This document shows positions 45,610-55,146 of a stretch of 64,000 nucleotides of DNA, in pieces (position 1 is the stretch's first letter; every line of letters begins with the position of its first letter). The notes beneath the pieces were generated by a model. That model did not search any database. It was not told the DNA's origin and saw only the letters and a list, made by a program, of their open reading frames with translations. Location of the stretch: contig CAJQRC010000002.1 of assembly GCA_905480645.1 (NCBI GenBank), positions 1-64,000 of the forward strand, in the 5' to 3' direction. This DNA is from an uncultured Tateyamaria sp. (GTDB lineage: Bacteria > Pseudomonadota > Alphaproteobacteria > Rhodobacterales > Rhodobacteraceae). The translations under genes were made by a program, and so were the position numbers.

Positions 45610-47529
45610 ATGTCTCAGACCCCTTTACTGGATCGCATTTCTGGTCCCTCTGATCTTACAAATTTGTCTGATAGTGATTTATCGCAACTGGCTCGTGAGT
45701 TACGTCTGGATGTAATAGAAGCAGTTAGTCGAACGGGGGGTCACTTGGGATCGTCTCTCGGTGTAGTGGAACTGACAGTGGGTATCCATGCTGTTTTTGA
45801 CACCCCTCGGGACAAGTTGATCTGGGATGTTGGCCACCAATGTTATCCACATAAAATTCTGACAGGTAGACGTAGTCGAATGGATACCTTGCGCCAAAAG
45901 GATGGCCTAAGTGGCTTTACTAAACGCAGTGAAAGCGACTTTGACCCATTTGGCGCAGCGCACTCTTCGACTTCGATTTCTGCAGCGCTTGGATTTACTG
46001 TTGGTCGCGATATGGGAATGCCAACGGGTGATGCAATTGCTGTAATTGGTGATGGGTCAATAAGTGCAGGTATGGCCTATGAGGCACTTAACAACGCAGG
46101 ACATGAAGGTCGTAGGTTGTTTGTAATCTTAAATGATAATGAAATGTCAATTGCTCCGCCGACTGGGGCAATGAGTACTTATTTATCCAATCTGAGCCGT
46201 AATTCTCCTTTTGCCCCATTGCATGCAATTGCTGAAGAGGTGGAGGCTGTTTTGCCTAAACCTGTCCGAGACGGTGCTCGACGTGCTCGGGAAATGGTCA
46301 CAGGCGTTGAAAGTAAGGGAACTTTTTTTGAGGAATTAGGTTTTGATTATATTGGTCCAATTGATGGTCATGATATGGGTCAGGTTTTGTCTGTTTTGCG
46401 GGCTGCACGAACGCGGGCAACAGGTCCGGTTCTTATCCATGCCTGTACTGTTAAAGGAAAAGGCTATGCTCCTGCAGAGGGATCTGCGGATAAGTATCAC
46501 GGTGTTTCACGTTTTGATATAGAAACGGGTACACAGACAAAAAGTATAAGCAATGCTCCGTCTTACACGTCAGTTTTTGGCACAACACTAGTAAACCTTG
46601 CTGCTGACGATCCTACAATTGTAGCTGTTACAGCAGCAATGCCTGGGGGCACAGGTCTTGATAAGATGAAGGGCCTCTTTCCAGCGCGTGTCTTTGACGT
46701 AGGTATTGCGGAACAGCATGGTGTGACTTTTGCTGCTGGAATGGCTGCTTCTGGATTGAAACCATTTTGTGCGATTTACTCAACTTTTTTGCAACGAGGT
46801 TATGACCAAGTCGTGCATGATGTTGCTTTACAGGGATTACCAGTGCGTTTTGCAATTGATAGAGCGGGCCTAGTAGGCGCGGATGGTGCAACCCATGCAG
46901 GCTCATTTGATATTGGCTTTCTTGCGGCGTTGCCTGGAATGGTTGTAATGGCTGCCTCAGATGAAGCAGAGCTCGCGCATATGGTTACTACGGCTGCTGC
47001 ATACAATTCTGGCCCAATTGCGTTTCGTTATCCGCGTGGGAACGGGCGTGGTGTAGACATGCCTGAGAAAGGTGAAGTGCTTGAGATTGGCAAAGGACGA
47101 ATGATTCAGAGTGGAACAGATGTTGCTCTGTTATCGTTGGGTACTCATTTAGATGAATGCGAAAAAGCAGCTCTAGTGCTTGAAGCAAGTGGTTTGTCTG
47201 TAAGTATTGCTGATGCTCGTTTTGCCAAGCCGCTTGATATGGAAATGATCCGTAATCTTGCTACAAACCATACAGTGCTGGTTACTGTTGAACAGGGCGC
47301 TATAGGTGGTTTTGGCGCAATGGTTTTGCAAGCAATGTCGGCTGAAGGACTTTTGGATAATGGTTTAAAAGTACGTAGTATGCATTTACCAGATGTTTTT
47401 ATTGATCAGGCAGCACCTGATGAAATGTACGAAGCTGCAGGACTTAACTCTGATGGAATTGTGCAAATGGTCCAGCGCGCCCTTGAGCTGAATATCAATA
47501 ATATCATTGATTTAAAACTTGGTGCGTAA
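45610..47529 (+). CDS. dxs: 1-deoxy-D-xylulose-5-phosphate synthase
   Basis: Thiamine-diphosphate enzyme joining pyruvate and glyceraldehyde-3-phosphate, the entry step of the MEP isoprenoid pathway that feeds carotenoids and the bacteriochlorophyll tail. The 639 residues are full length. TPP-binding is visible in [53 protein letters not shown] and [17 protein letters not shown] are family hallmarks. A dxs gene directly after puf is a recurring Rhodobacterales arrangement that ties precursor supply to photosynthesis. Confidence 0.97.
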   Translation: MSQTPLLDRISGPSDLTNLSDSDLSQLARELRLDVIEAVSRTGGHLGSSLGVVELTVGIHAVFDTPRDKLIWDVGHQCYPHKILTGRRSRMDTLRQKDGLSGFTKRSESDFDPFGAAHSSTSISAALGFTVGRDMGMPTGDAIAVIGDGSISAGMAYEALNNAGHEGRRLFVILNDNEMSIAPPTGAMSTYLSNLSRNSPFAPLHAIAEEVEAVLPKPVRDGARRAREMVTGVESKGTFFEELGFDYIGPIDGHDMGQVLSVLRAARTRATGPVLIHACTVKGKGYAPAEGSADKYHGVSRFDIETGTQTKSISNAPSYTSVFGTTLVNLAADDPTIVAVTAAMPGGTGLDKMKGLFPARVFDVGIAEQHGVTFAAGMAASGLKPFCAIYSTFLQRGYDQVVHDVALQGLPVRFAIDRAGLVGADGATHAGSFDIGFLAALPGMVVMAASDEAELAHMVTTAAAYNSGPIAFRYPRGNGRGVDMPEKGEVLEIGKGRMIQSGTDVALLSLGTHLDECEKAALVLEASGLSVSIADARFAKPLDMEMIRNLATNHTVLVTVEQGAIGGFGAMVLQAMSAEGLLDNGLKVRSMHLPDVFIDQAAPDEMYEAAGLNSDGIVQMVQRALELNINNIIDLKLGA

Positions 47530-47608
47530 TTATGCTGCCATGACCTTGTATATTGATAGAAATTCTTATTTTGGCATATTACTTCAGAGTAAAGTCAGAG
47601 GTGAAGTA

Positions 47609-48613
47609 TCAGGCTTTGGAATTAAGTTCACTCCAAGTTGGTAGTAGATCGTTTGTTGCAGCTGTTGCAGCATAGACGCCGCGTGCAATTGCCCGTGTTA
47701 AGCAAAGCGAAGCTGCATGGCCAATAATTGTAAGATCGTGGTTGGAGCTAAGGGATTTTTCGCCAGTTGCTAACGAAAAAATAAGATCTCCGTCGCTGGG
47801 AGTATGAGCTGGAATACAGGCGCGCCCGATTCCATCATGAGCTGCCCACGCAACTCTTTGGCATTGTGCTTTATCGAGCAGTGCATTGGTGGCCACAATA
47901 GCAATTGTGGTATTGGAGCGCTCAGCCATCCCAGTCCGTTTTCGGCTGTTAAGGCTGCGTCCAAGGCCAGTGGCTGGGTCTGGTCCTAAGCCACCATACT
48001 CATTATTAATTTCAAATGGCGCAGCCCAAAAATACTTTTCGCCTGGGGTTGTGACGCTACCTACTGGGTTTGCTACGACAATTACACCTACTGTAATGCC
48101 ATTTTCACTAGTAAGAGAGGCAGTGCCAAGCCCACCTTTCATCATTGCAGTTGTAGCTCCTGTGCCGGCTCCAACGGTACCAATGGGAGTTGAAGTTGTG
48201 ATGGCATCAAAAGCTGCGCGGCCAAGTTCGGGGAATGGGTTCTCAAACCAGCTATGATTGCCACCTGCAAGTAGATCAAAAATAATTGCTCCCGGTACCA
48301 ATGGAATGATTGCATTTCCTATCTGGAATCCGCGATTTTGATCACGCATACCGGCAACGACGCCTGAACAGGAATCGAGCCCATAGGCGGAGCCGCCTGA
48401 CAGAACTAATGCGTCTACCTTGGCAACTGATTTATCTGGGGCAAGCAGATCAGTTTCGCGTGTACCTGGAGCCCCCCCCATGACTGCCACAGAGGTAGTA
48501 AAAGGCGCATCTGCGGTCACAACTGTTACACCAGATTTGAGCGTGTTATCTTGTGCATGTCCTACTTTCAGGCCAGGAACATCTGTGATTGCATTTTGTG
48601 GGCCAGGTATCAT
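47609..48613 (-). CDS. P1-family (DmpA-like) aminopeptidase
   Basis: 334-residue member of the P1/DmpA family of Ntn-type, self-cleaving aminopeptidases or amidases. Visible features are ITDVPGLKVGHAQ at the start, VMGGAPGTRETDLL, LSGGSAYGLD, the conserved GAGTGATTAMMKGGLGTAS region and a central VGVIVVANPVG. Substrates in the family include short D- or beta-amino peptides and are not predictable. It is last in the leftward SDR-cupin-P1 unit, 10 bases behind the cupin gene. Confidence 0.85.
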   Translation of the reverse strand: MIPGPQNAITDVPGLKVGHAQDNTLKSGVTVVTADAPFTTSVAVMGGAPGTRETDLLAPDKSVAKVDALVLSGGSAYGLDSCSGVVAGMRDQNRGFQIGNAIIPLVPGAIIFDLLAGGNHSWFENPFPELGRAAFDAITTSTPIGTVGAGTGATTAMMKGGLGTASLTSENGITVGVIVVANPVGSVTTPGEKYFWAAPFEINNEYGGLGPDPATGLGRSLNSRKRTGMAERSNTTIAIVATNALLDKAQCQRVAWAAHDGIGRACIPAHTPSDGDLIFSLATGEKSLSSNHDLTIIGHAASLCLTRAIARGVYAATAATNDLLPTWSELNSKA

Positions 48614-48623
48614 TTTAATGCTT

Positions 48624-48998
48624 TCAGTGGAATAATTCTTGGAACTTTGAGATGCTTGGTTTTGGAGCAGCTGTTTTGGAATCTCCCGTGTTTGGTTCGC
48701 CTTTAGGTTTAATTAGCAGCACTCTGCATTCTTTGTCTGTACTTGGCTGATGGGTGACACCTTTTGGGACTACAAACAACTTTCTTGATTTGACAGCATG
48801 GCTTTCACTATCGAGGTCTAAAGTCATTACTCCATCTGCTATGAAAAAGAAGTCATCAGTGTCTTGATGTAGGTGAAAGGGAAATTCCCCTTGAAACTTG
48901 ATCGCGATGATATCGTTTTCATTATAGTTAGCTATTATATGACAGCACCGATGCGTGTTAAATTGACCAAATTTTTCGTTAAGATTGACAGTTGTCAT
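48624..48998 (-). CDS. Cupin-domain protein
   Basis: Single-domain cupin of 124 residues beginning MTTVNLNEKFGQF, with the start overlapping the SDR stop by four bases (ATGA). The first cupin motif is FPFHLHQDTDDFFFIADG (histidine pair plus acidic residues), and the second is FVVPKGVTHQPST. The C-terminal tail is basic and proline-rich. It is probably a small metal-binding enzyme or sensor; the substrate is unknown. Confidence 0.82.
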   Translation of the reverse strand: MTTVNLNEKFGQFNTHRCCHIIANYNENDIIAIKFQGEFPFHLHQDTDDFFFIADGVMTLDLDSESHAVKSRKLFVVPKGVTHQPSTDKECRVLLIKPKGEPNTGDSKTAAPKPSISKFQELFH

Positions 48999-49735
48999 AT
49001 ACAGCGCCCCCCATCTACTTCCATTGCAACCCCAGTTATCATTGACGCTGCGTCGGAACAAAGGAACGTTGCTGCTGCTCCCATATCCTCGGCAGTGGAA
49101 AAGCGTCCTAGCGGGATCGTGGAAAGGAATTTGGCACGAATTTCCGGTGTATCCTCACCCATAAAGCTTTTGAGTAGTGGAGTTTCGCCAGCAACTGGAT
49201 TGATAGCATTTACACGTATGCCATTGGGAGCAAGTTCGATTGCCATGGTTTTGGTAGCGGTGATCATCCAGCCTTTCGAAGCATTGTACCAGTTCAACCG
49301 GGGTCGCGGGGATACGCCTGCAGTGGAAGCGATGTTAAGGATAGCCCCTGATTTACGGGATTTAAAGTGGGGTACAAAACTGCGTGCTGTTAGATAAACC
49401 GACTTTGCATTAACTGCGAGTACGTGGTCAAATTCATCCTCGCTTACCTCTTCAAGGGCTTGTGGTAAATGCGTGATGCCTGCATTGTTTACCAAGATGT
49501 CAATATGGCCAAGCTTTTCAAGTGCTAAATCCGCCAAGTTTTGAACAGAGACAGCGTTTGCTACGTCGACTTGTACTGCAAAGCCACCGATTTCCTGAGC
49601 AACGGCTTTAGCTCCATCTTCGTTTAAATCTGCTATAATGACTTTTGCTCCAGCATCAGCAAAGGCTCGGGCTATGCCATGGCCAAACCCACTAGCCCCC
49701 CCAGTGACGATGGCAGTTTTGCTGTTAAGTTGCAT
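48995..49735 (-). CDS. Short-chain dehydrogenase/reductase
   Basis: 246-residue classical SDR. The cofactor loop TGGASGFGHGIARAFA with acidic IIADLNEDGA points to NAD(H). The structural NNAG is in ILVNNAGITHLP. The catalytic Ser-Tyr-Lys set is in LNIASTAG, NWYNASKGWM, and the tail holds VNAINPVAGETPLL. It is translationally coupled to the cupin gene. The neighbouring aldehyde dehydrogenase (154 bases upstream) suggests an alcohol-aldehyde-acid oxidation route; the substrate is unknown. Confidence 0.9.
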   Translation of the reverse strand: MQLNSKTAIVTGGASGFGHGIARAFADAGAKVIIADLNEDGAKAVAQEIGGFAVQVDVANAVSVQNLADLALEKLGHIDILVNNAGITHLPQALEEVSEDEFDHVLAVNAKSVYLTARSFVPHFKSRKSGAILNIASTAGVSPRPRLNWYNASKGWMITATKTMAIELAPNGIRVNAINPVAGETPLLKSFMGEDTPEIRAKFLSTIPLGRFSTAEDMGAAATFLCSDAASMITGVAMEVDGGRCI

Positions 49736-49889
49736 CGTTATTCTCCGCTGGAAATTATTGCGAGCAAAAAAGTCTTCAACATTTTGTTATCCGCAATTTG
49801 CAGATTTTTTTCGTATATATACCATAGCGCCTGTGGTAATCATTTTTTAATTTTGCAAAAACCACAAAACACATGATCTGATCACTTAT

Positions 49890-51332
49890 TTATCCGTGAT
49901 GTGCAGCAATGGTTTTTAGGGTAGAGAATCCGTATAGTGCTTCAAACCCTTTTTCTCGCCCATGCCCAGATTTCCCAATGCCACCAAAGGGCAGCTCAAC
50001 TCCCCCGCCTGCACCATAATTATTAATAAAAATCTGACCAGCCCGTAGTGATTTGGCTAGTCGCATTTGGCGTGCACCATCAGCAGTCCAGATACCAGCG
50101 ACAAGACCATAATCCGTGTTATTTGCAATCGCCACAGCTTCTTCTTCGGTTTCGAAAGGAATTAGGACTTGCACAGGACCAAAAATCTCATCCTGAGCTA
50201 GGGGGTGATCTGCTGTAACATTTTCAAAAAGGGTTGGAAGTACATAAGCACCGTTGTTTGGCGCGTCATGTAATTTTCCTTGTGCAGCGATAGTCAGATC
50301 ACTTCCTTTAGCAAGGAATTCTAAGACAAGCGCTTTTTGCCTTTCTGAAATCAGTGGACCAATATGCATATCAGCCATTGCCGGTCCTACAGTTAGATTG
50401 CAGTAAGCTTCAGCCATTCGGTCGCGAACTGAGTTGTATATGCCTCTTTGAATTAGAATACGCGATGAGGCCGAACAAGTCTGTCCAGCATTTTGTATCC
50501 CAGCGTTTACAAGAAATGGTAGCGCAGCTGTTAGATTGGCGTCATTAAAAACTAGTTGTGGGGACTTGCCGCCTAATTCGAGAGTAACTGGAACAACGTT
50601 TACACCTGCTGCTCGTTGTACGAGGGCTCCTGTATGAACTGAACCGGTAAAGCTGATGTGTTGTACATTTGGGTTTCCGGCTAATGCTGCGCCAGCTTCG
50701 ATACCTGAGCCTGGTACGACATTTAGTGCACCATCTGGCAAACCTGCTTCACCACAAATACGGGCAAAAGCGAGAGCTGTTAAACAGGCTTCTTCTGCAG
50801 GTTTTAAAACGCATGCATTTCCCATAGCTAAAGCTGCACCTACCGAACGCCCAATAATTTGCATGGGGTAATTCCATGGTATAATGTGGCCTGTCACACC
50901 ATGCGGTTCGCGTAAAGTGTAGACGGTGTAGCCGTTTAGATAGGGAATGGTTTCACCCATTAGTTTGTCAGCCGCACCGCCGTAGAATTCCATATATCGC
51001 GCTAAGGCAACTGCATCTGCACGCGCTTGTGCCAGGGGTTTCCCAACGTCATAGGCCTCAATTTCAGCTAGATCATCAACACGCTCAAGTACTTTTTGGC
51101 CAATTTTGGTCAAAATGCGACCACGTTCTGTTGCACTTAGCTGACCCCATTTCCCATTACGTGCCACCTGAGCGGCAGTTACTGCTTCATCAATGTTGAT
51201 GGCTGACCCATTTGCAATCTCTGCTAATAAAGAGCCGTCTGAAGGATTGAAAAGTGGCAGGTTAGATACCGCGGTTTTCCAAGTTCCTCCAATTAACATT
51301 TCGTTCGGGTTGAACCATAGGGCATCAAGCAT
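49890..51332 (-). CDS. NAD(P)-dependent aldehyde dehydrogenase
   Basis: 480-residue member of the aldehyde dehydrogenase superfamily. The start at 51332 (MLDALWFNPNEMLIGG) has AGGAC upstream and overlaps the ABC ATPase end by eight bases; a longer frame lies inside that gene. The oxyanion Asn is in HIIPWNYPMQI, the catalytic Glu in TLELGGKSPQLVF and the nucleophile Cys in NAGQTCSASSR; FGGIGKSGHGREKG closes the fold. The overlap with the transporter suggests it processes the imported compound. Confidence 0.9.
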   Translation of the reverse strand: MLDALWFNPNEMLIGGTWKTAVSNLPLFNPSDGSLLAEIANGSAINIDEAVTAAQVARNGKWGQLSATERGRILTKIGQKVLERVDDLAEIEAYDVGKPLAQARADAVALARYMEFYGGAADKLMGETIPYLNGYTVYTLREPHGVTGHIIPWNYPMQIIGRSVGAALAMGNACVLKPAEEACLTALAFARICGEAGLPDGALNVVPGSGIEAGAALAGNPNVQHISFTGSVHTGALVQRAAGVNVVPVTLELGGKSPQLVFNDANLTAALPFLVNAGIQNAGQTCSASSRILIQRGIYNSVRDRMAEAYCNLTVGPAMADMHIGPLISERQKALVLEFLAKGSDLTIAAQGKLHDAPNNGAYVLPTLFENVTADHPLAQDEIFGPVQVLIPFETEEEAVAIANNTDYGLVAGIWTADGARQMRLAKSLRAGQIFINNYGAGGGVELPFGGIGKSGHGREKGFEALYGFSTLKTIAAHHG

Positions 51333-52914
51333 GATAAGTCCTTTTGGATAATTGAGGGGCGGCAGAGATAAGGCTTTTAGTATAAGTGTCTTGTGGATTG
51401 GAAAATACTTCTTCTGTGCTACCTCTTTCAACAATTTTTCCAGACTTCATTACCAGAACGTGATCGGTAATGTTGCGTACTACGCTTAAATCATGTGAAA
51501 TAAACAGATATGTGAGATTATACTGGCGGCAAAGCTCAGTAATTAGATCAAGAATTTGAGCCCTAACTGATACATCCAAAGCACTCACAGCTTCGTCGAA
51601 TATGATTAGATCTGGACGGATGATTATAGCGCGGGCAATAGCTATTCGTTGGCGTTGCCCACCTGAGAACTGGTGTGGGTACTTTTGTGCGTCACTAGGT
51701 AATAACCCAACTGAGGTAAGAGATTTGGCGATCCTATCCATGCTTTCTGTAGCAGTGGGCTTTTTATCGAGAAGGTTAAAGGGTTCGGTAATAAGTCTTG
51801 CTACCCTGTGTCTCGGGTTAAAGCTGCCATATGGATCTTGAAATACAACCTGCATGCGGCGGCGGACAGCAAGGTTTGGACGGCCTGCGGAAAATACGTG
51901 CTCGCCGTCAAGTGTGATTGCCCCACTTTTTACAGGCTCTAATCCGAGAATAGATCTGGTTAGAGTTGATTTTCCACAACCACTTTCACCTACTAGCCCA
52001 AGACGTATACCTTTTGGAATATCAAAGCTTACATCGTTGACTGCATACACTTTTCCTGGTGCCGTGAAGATGCTTCTTCGGGGCAATGCATACGATTGGA
52101 CGACATTCCGAACTCGAAGTAGAGGTGCCTCTTGTCTTAGTCGTGGTAAGGTAGCACGATGGGCTGAAGTGGCAATAAGTGCCTTAGTATAAGGATGTTT
52201 TGGAGTATTTAGTAAGTTGGAAGGTCTTGCCTTTTCTACAATATGGCCATTTTTCATAATAATGATCTGATCTGCCATCTGGGTGACTACGGCTAAATCA
52301 TGCGTTATCATCATCAAGCCCATACTGTCTTCAGTGGTTAATTTCTGTAGTAAATGCAATATCTGTGCCTGTGTCGTAACATCAAGCGCTGTGGTTGGTT
52401 CATCTGCTATTAACAGCTTTGGGCTACAAGCAATTGCTATAGCGATTATTACTCTTTGACGTTGTCCGCCGGACAAGGTGTGTGGAAAGCGTGATAGGGA
52501 TACCAGTTCGGGTGATAGGCCTACGCGTGTTAGAACTTCGGCAGCGCGAGCCATTGGATCAAGGTCTGGGCGATGAAGACGTACTGATTCTGCAACCTGG
52601 GCTCCAATAGTCTGGACTGGATTAAGTGCAGTCATTGGTTCCTGAAATACCATGCCCACAGTATTCCCGCGCAGTCTGCACATTTCTGTTTCGCTTAGCA
52701 GCATAGTGTCCCGATCGTTAATTAGGATCTGGCCTTTAGTTTTGCTACCTTCGGGCAACAATTGCATCGTGGCGAGTGCAGTCATGGATTTCCCAGACCC
52801 ACTTTCGCCTGTGATTGCAACGATTTCACCAGGAGAAATATCCATAGAAATATCATGCAGAATTTTTAATCTATTAATGCAAAGTGAAAGATTACGTATT
52901 TGAAGAAGGCTCAT
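51325..52914 (-). CDS. Dipeptide/oligopeptide ABC transporter, fused ATPases (DppD-DppF type)
   Basis: 529-residue protein carrying two complete nucleotide-binding domains. The first has Walker A GESGSGKSMTAL, signature LSGGQRQRVIIAIA and Walker B LLIADEPTTALD. The second has GESGCGKSTLTRS, FSGGQRQRIAIARA and LIIFDEAVSALD. Each resembles a DppD or DppF subunit, so one polypeptide replaces the usual pair. It overlaps the permease stop by four bases and the aldehyde dehydrogenase start by eight. Confidence 0.92.
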   Translation of the reverse strand: MSLLQIRNLSLCINRLKILHDISMDISPGEIVAITGESGSGKSMTALATMQLLPEGSKTKGQILINDRDTMLLSETEMCRLRGNTVGMVFQEPMTALNPVQTIGAQVAESVRLHRPDLDPMARAAEVLTRVGLSPELVSLSRFPHTLSGGQRQRVIIAIAIACSPKLLIADEPTTALDVTTQAQILHLLQKLTTEDSMGLMMITHDLAVVTQMADQIIIMKNGHIVEKARPSNLLNTPKHPYTKALIATSAHRATLPRLRQEAPLLRVRNVVQSYALPRRSIFTAPGKVYAVNDVSFDIPKGIRLGLVGESGCGKSTLTRSILGLEPVKSGAITLDGEHVFSAGRPNLAVRRRMQVVFQDPYGSFNPRHRVARLITEPFNLLDKKPTATESMDRIAKSLTSVGLLPSDAQKYPHQFSGGQRQRIAIARAIIIRPDLIIFDEAVSALDVSVRAQILDLITELCRQYNLTYLFISHDLSVVRNITDHVLVMKSGKIVERGSTEEVFSNPQDTYTKSLISAAPQLSKRTYHA

Positions 52915-53726
52915 TTTTGAACTTGTTGTAATTTGGGATCAAGTAAATCACGGAGCCCATCACCTAGCAGGTTAAGACCTAATACTGTTAAAATGATTGA
53001 AAATCCTGGTACTAACGCCATGTGAGGTGCAATACTTACAAGAGTTTGTGCGTCTGCTAGCATTCGCCCCCAGCTAGGTGTTGGCGGTTGCGCGCCAAGG
53101 CCAACATAGGACAGCGCGGCCTCGGCTAAAATGCCTAATGAAAACTGGATAGTCGCTTGCACAATTAGTAAATTGGCTAGGTTGGGCAGAATGTGTTCAA
53201 TACTGATCCGAATGGCTCCTTTTCCTGCCACTCGTGCGGCGAGAATAAATTCTCTTGTCCAAAGCTGGAGGGCACCTCCTCTCGTTACGCGTGCAAAGAC
53301 AGGAATATTAAAAATTCCAATTGCGATTATTGCATTTACCGCTCCTGGTCCAAAAACTGCTGTTATAAGGATGGCTATCACTAGCGATGGAAAAGCAAAA
53401 ATGAGATCATTGCCGCGCATAATTATCTCGTCAGTCCAACCGCCTTGTCGCGCTGTGGCCCAGAGGCCCAGTGGCACGCCTAAACCTAAGCCTATCCCTA
53501 CTGCCACGAACGCCACGGTAATAGAGGTTCTTGCACCAACCATAATCATGGAAAACATGTCGCGTCCAAAGTGGTCAGTACCCAACCAGTGAGTTCCATT
53601 AGGTGCCTGTAACTTGTTGGGAATATTCAAAGAAGTGTGGTCAAATGGGGTCCAGGCAAAAGAGACTATTGCTGCCAACATAATTAGTGCTGAAAGTAAG
53701 ATGCCAGTGAACAGACTTTTATTCAC
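52911..53726 (-). CDS. Peptide-type ABC transporter permease (DppC type)
   Basis: 271-residue inner-membrane permease with six likely helices. The conserved front NGTHWLGTDHFGRDMFSMIMVGARTS (residues about 43-68) and the coupling EAALSYVGLGAQPPTPSWG loop are diagnostic of the DppC group. It overlaps both neighbours by four bases, so the operon dppB-dppC-dppDF is translationally coupled. Confidence 0.92.
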   Translation of the reverse strand: MNKSLFTGILLSALIMLAAIVSFAWTPFDHTSLNIPNKLQAPNGTHWLGTDHFGRDMFSMIMVGARTSITVAFVAVGIGLGLGVPLGLWATARQGGWTDEIIMRGNDLIFAFPSLVIAILITAVFGPGAVNAIIAIGIFNIPVFARVTRGGALQLWTREFILAARVAGKGAIRISIEHILPNLANLLIVQATIQFSLGILAEAALSYVGLGAQPPTPSWGRMLADAQTLVSIAPHMALVPGFSIILTVLGLNLLGDGLRDLLDPKLQQVQK

Positions 53727-54670
53727 GATCGCGCTCTTAACCGAGGATCAACAATGGCATAGGCCAAGTCTATGATAAAATTTATTATTATTACTGCAAA
53801 GACAAGCAACATGGTTACTGACTCTACTACAATTAAATCACGTGCTGAAATTGACTGGAAGATGAGTCGGCCAAGTCCTGGTAGGTAAAACACTTGCTCG
53901 ATGATTATGCCGCCAGCTAATAGGAATGATAATTGTAAACCAAGAATGGTTAACACAGGTATCATAGCATTACGTAGACCATGATATTGGAGCGTTTGAC
54001 GGCGGGAAAGTCCTTTTGCACGGGCAGTTCTGATAAAATCTTCGCTTAAGACATCTAATAGGGCAGAGCGCATTACACGAGCCAGAATAGCGGCTTGAGG
54101 CAATGCAAGTGCAAGTGCTGGCAAAGTCAAAGATTTTAGAGCAGAAAAAACTCCTTTGTCCCAACTGGTAAATCCGCCAGCAGAAAACCAGCGTAAATTG
54201 ATTGCAAAAATAAGAACTAGCATCATAGCAAACCAAAAATTTGGGATAGCAAGGCCAAACTGAGTGGCCCCCATAACTATTAAGTCGCCTTTCTTGCCGC
54301 GTTTGGTGGCTGCGTAGATGCCTACTGGAAAGGCTATCAGAACGGATATAACCAAAGCATAAAGTGCTAAAGGTAGCGAAACCCAAAGTCTTGCACTGAT
54401 CATCCCAGATATGGGCGTTCGATATTGGTAGGATGTACCAAAATCACCGTGAATCATGCCTGTAATCCATGCCCAGTAGCGTTGCGGTTTTGATTTATCT
54501 AGCCCTAATTCTACCCTGAGGGCCGCTAATGTATCCTCTTGCGCGTTTATCCCTAACATGAAGAAAGCTGGATCTCCTGGTGCCACCTCGATTGTCGCAA
54601 AAATCACCAGCGAAGCGATTGCAAGGCTGATTAAAAGGGATAATAACCGTTTCAATGTATAACGTAGCAT
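53723..54670 (-). CDS. Peptide-type ABC transporter permease (DppB type)
   Basis: 315-residue inner-membrane permease started at the ATG of MLRYTLKRLLSLLISLAIAS. Twelve residues of upstream frame are discarded as unlike the family. The GDPAFFMLGINAQEDTLAAL periplasmic loop, GDFGTSYQYRTPI and the coupling helix RTARAKGLSRRQTLQYHGLR region (residues about 210-229) mark a DppB protein. It is the first gene of the transporter operon; the binding protein is encoded about 2 kb upstream as a separate unit. Confidence 0.92.
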   Translation of the reverse strand: MLRYTLKRLLSLLISLAIASLVIFATIEVAPGDPAFFMLGINAQEDTLAALRVELGLDKSKPQRYWAWITGMIHGDFGTSYQYRTPISGMISARLWVSLPLALYALVISVLIAFPVGIYAATKRGKKGDLIVMGATQFGLAIPNFWFAMMLVLIFAINLRWFSAGGFTSWDKGVFSALKSLTLPALALALPQAAILARVMRSALLDVLSEDFIRTARAKGLSRRQTLQYHGLRNAMIPVLTILGLQLSFLLAGGIIIEQVFYLPGLGRLIFQSISARDLIVVESVTMLLVFAVIIINFIIDLAYAIVDPRLRARS

Positions 54671-55146
54671 CGCGTTTACGTTATGCGGGTAATTCGAAGC
54701 AAGCAAGCGCGTCTGTCAATAGACCTATAACTTACATAACTAATCCTATATTGCAGCCAACTGTGTATTACTAAGCATCGATTTTTAAACCCCATGGACC
54801 CTTGGCGGAGCTGATGTGTTATTTAAGTATTGGAATTTATGGGCTCCATATAATAAATGCGCTATCAGGAAAAACGACAGTAAAAATTCTGCTCTGCTTC
54901 CATAAATTAAAATAAAAAATGTGGAAGTGTTGAGATTAATCACTAAAATGGTAAGGCTGAAAGTTATAAAAGAAGTGGGCTTATGGTTTTCTACTAAATT
55001 TGTTTAAATTACCTAAAAGAGTATATTTGAAAAGTGGGCAGAATACTTAACGTATAACTTTATCTGGTTGAACCAGTAGTCTTTTGCAAATCTTCTATTT
55101 GTAATTAACTCTCGTCATAGTCTTAAAAGCAGTTAAATAAGTCACT
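54671..55146. other. Gene-free AT-rich region between divergent dppB and HDAC genes
   Basis: 476 bases between two divergent starts, holding their promoters. I see stop codons in all frames. A loose dyad CTTCCA...TGGAAG lies near 54896-54926. There is no tRNA-like fold and no decayed gene I can name. Confidence 0.5.

Noticed and set aside
54671-55146. Decayed gene or RNA gene in the large gap
   Set aside because: Stops in all frames, no motif I recognise, and no cloverleaf or T-loop sequence could be found.
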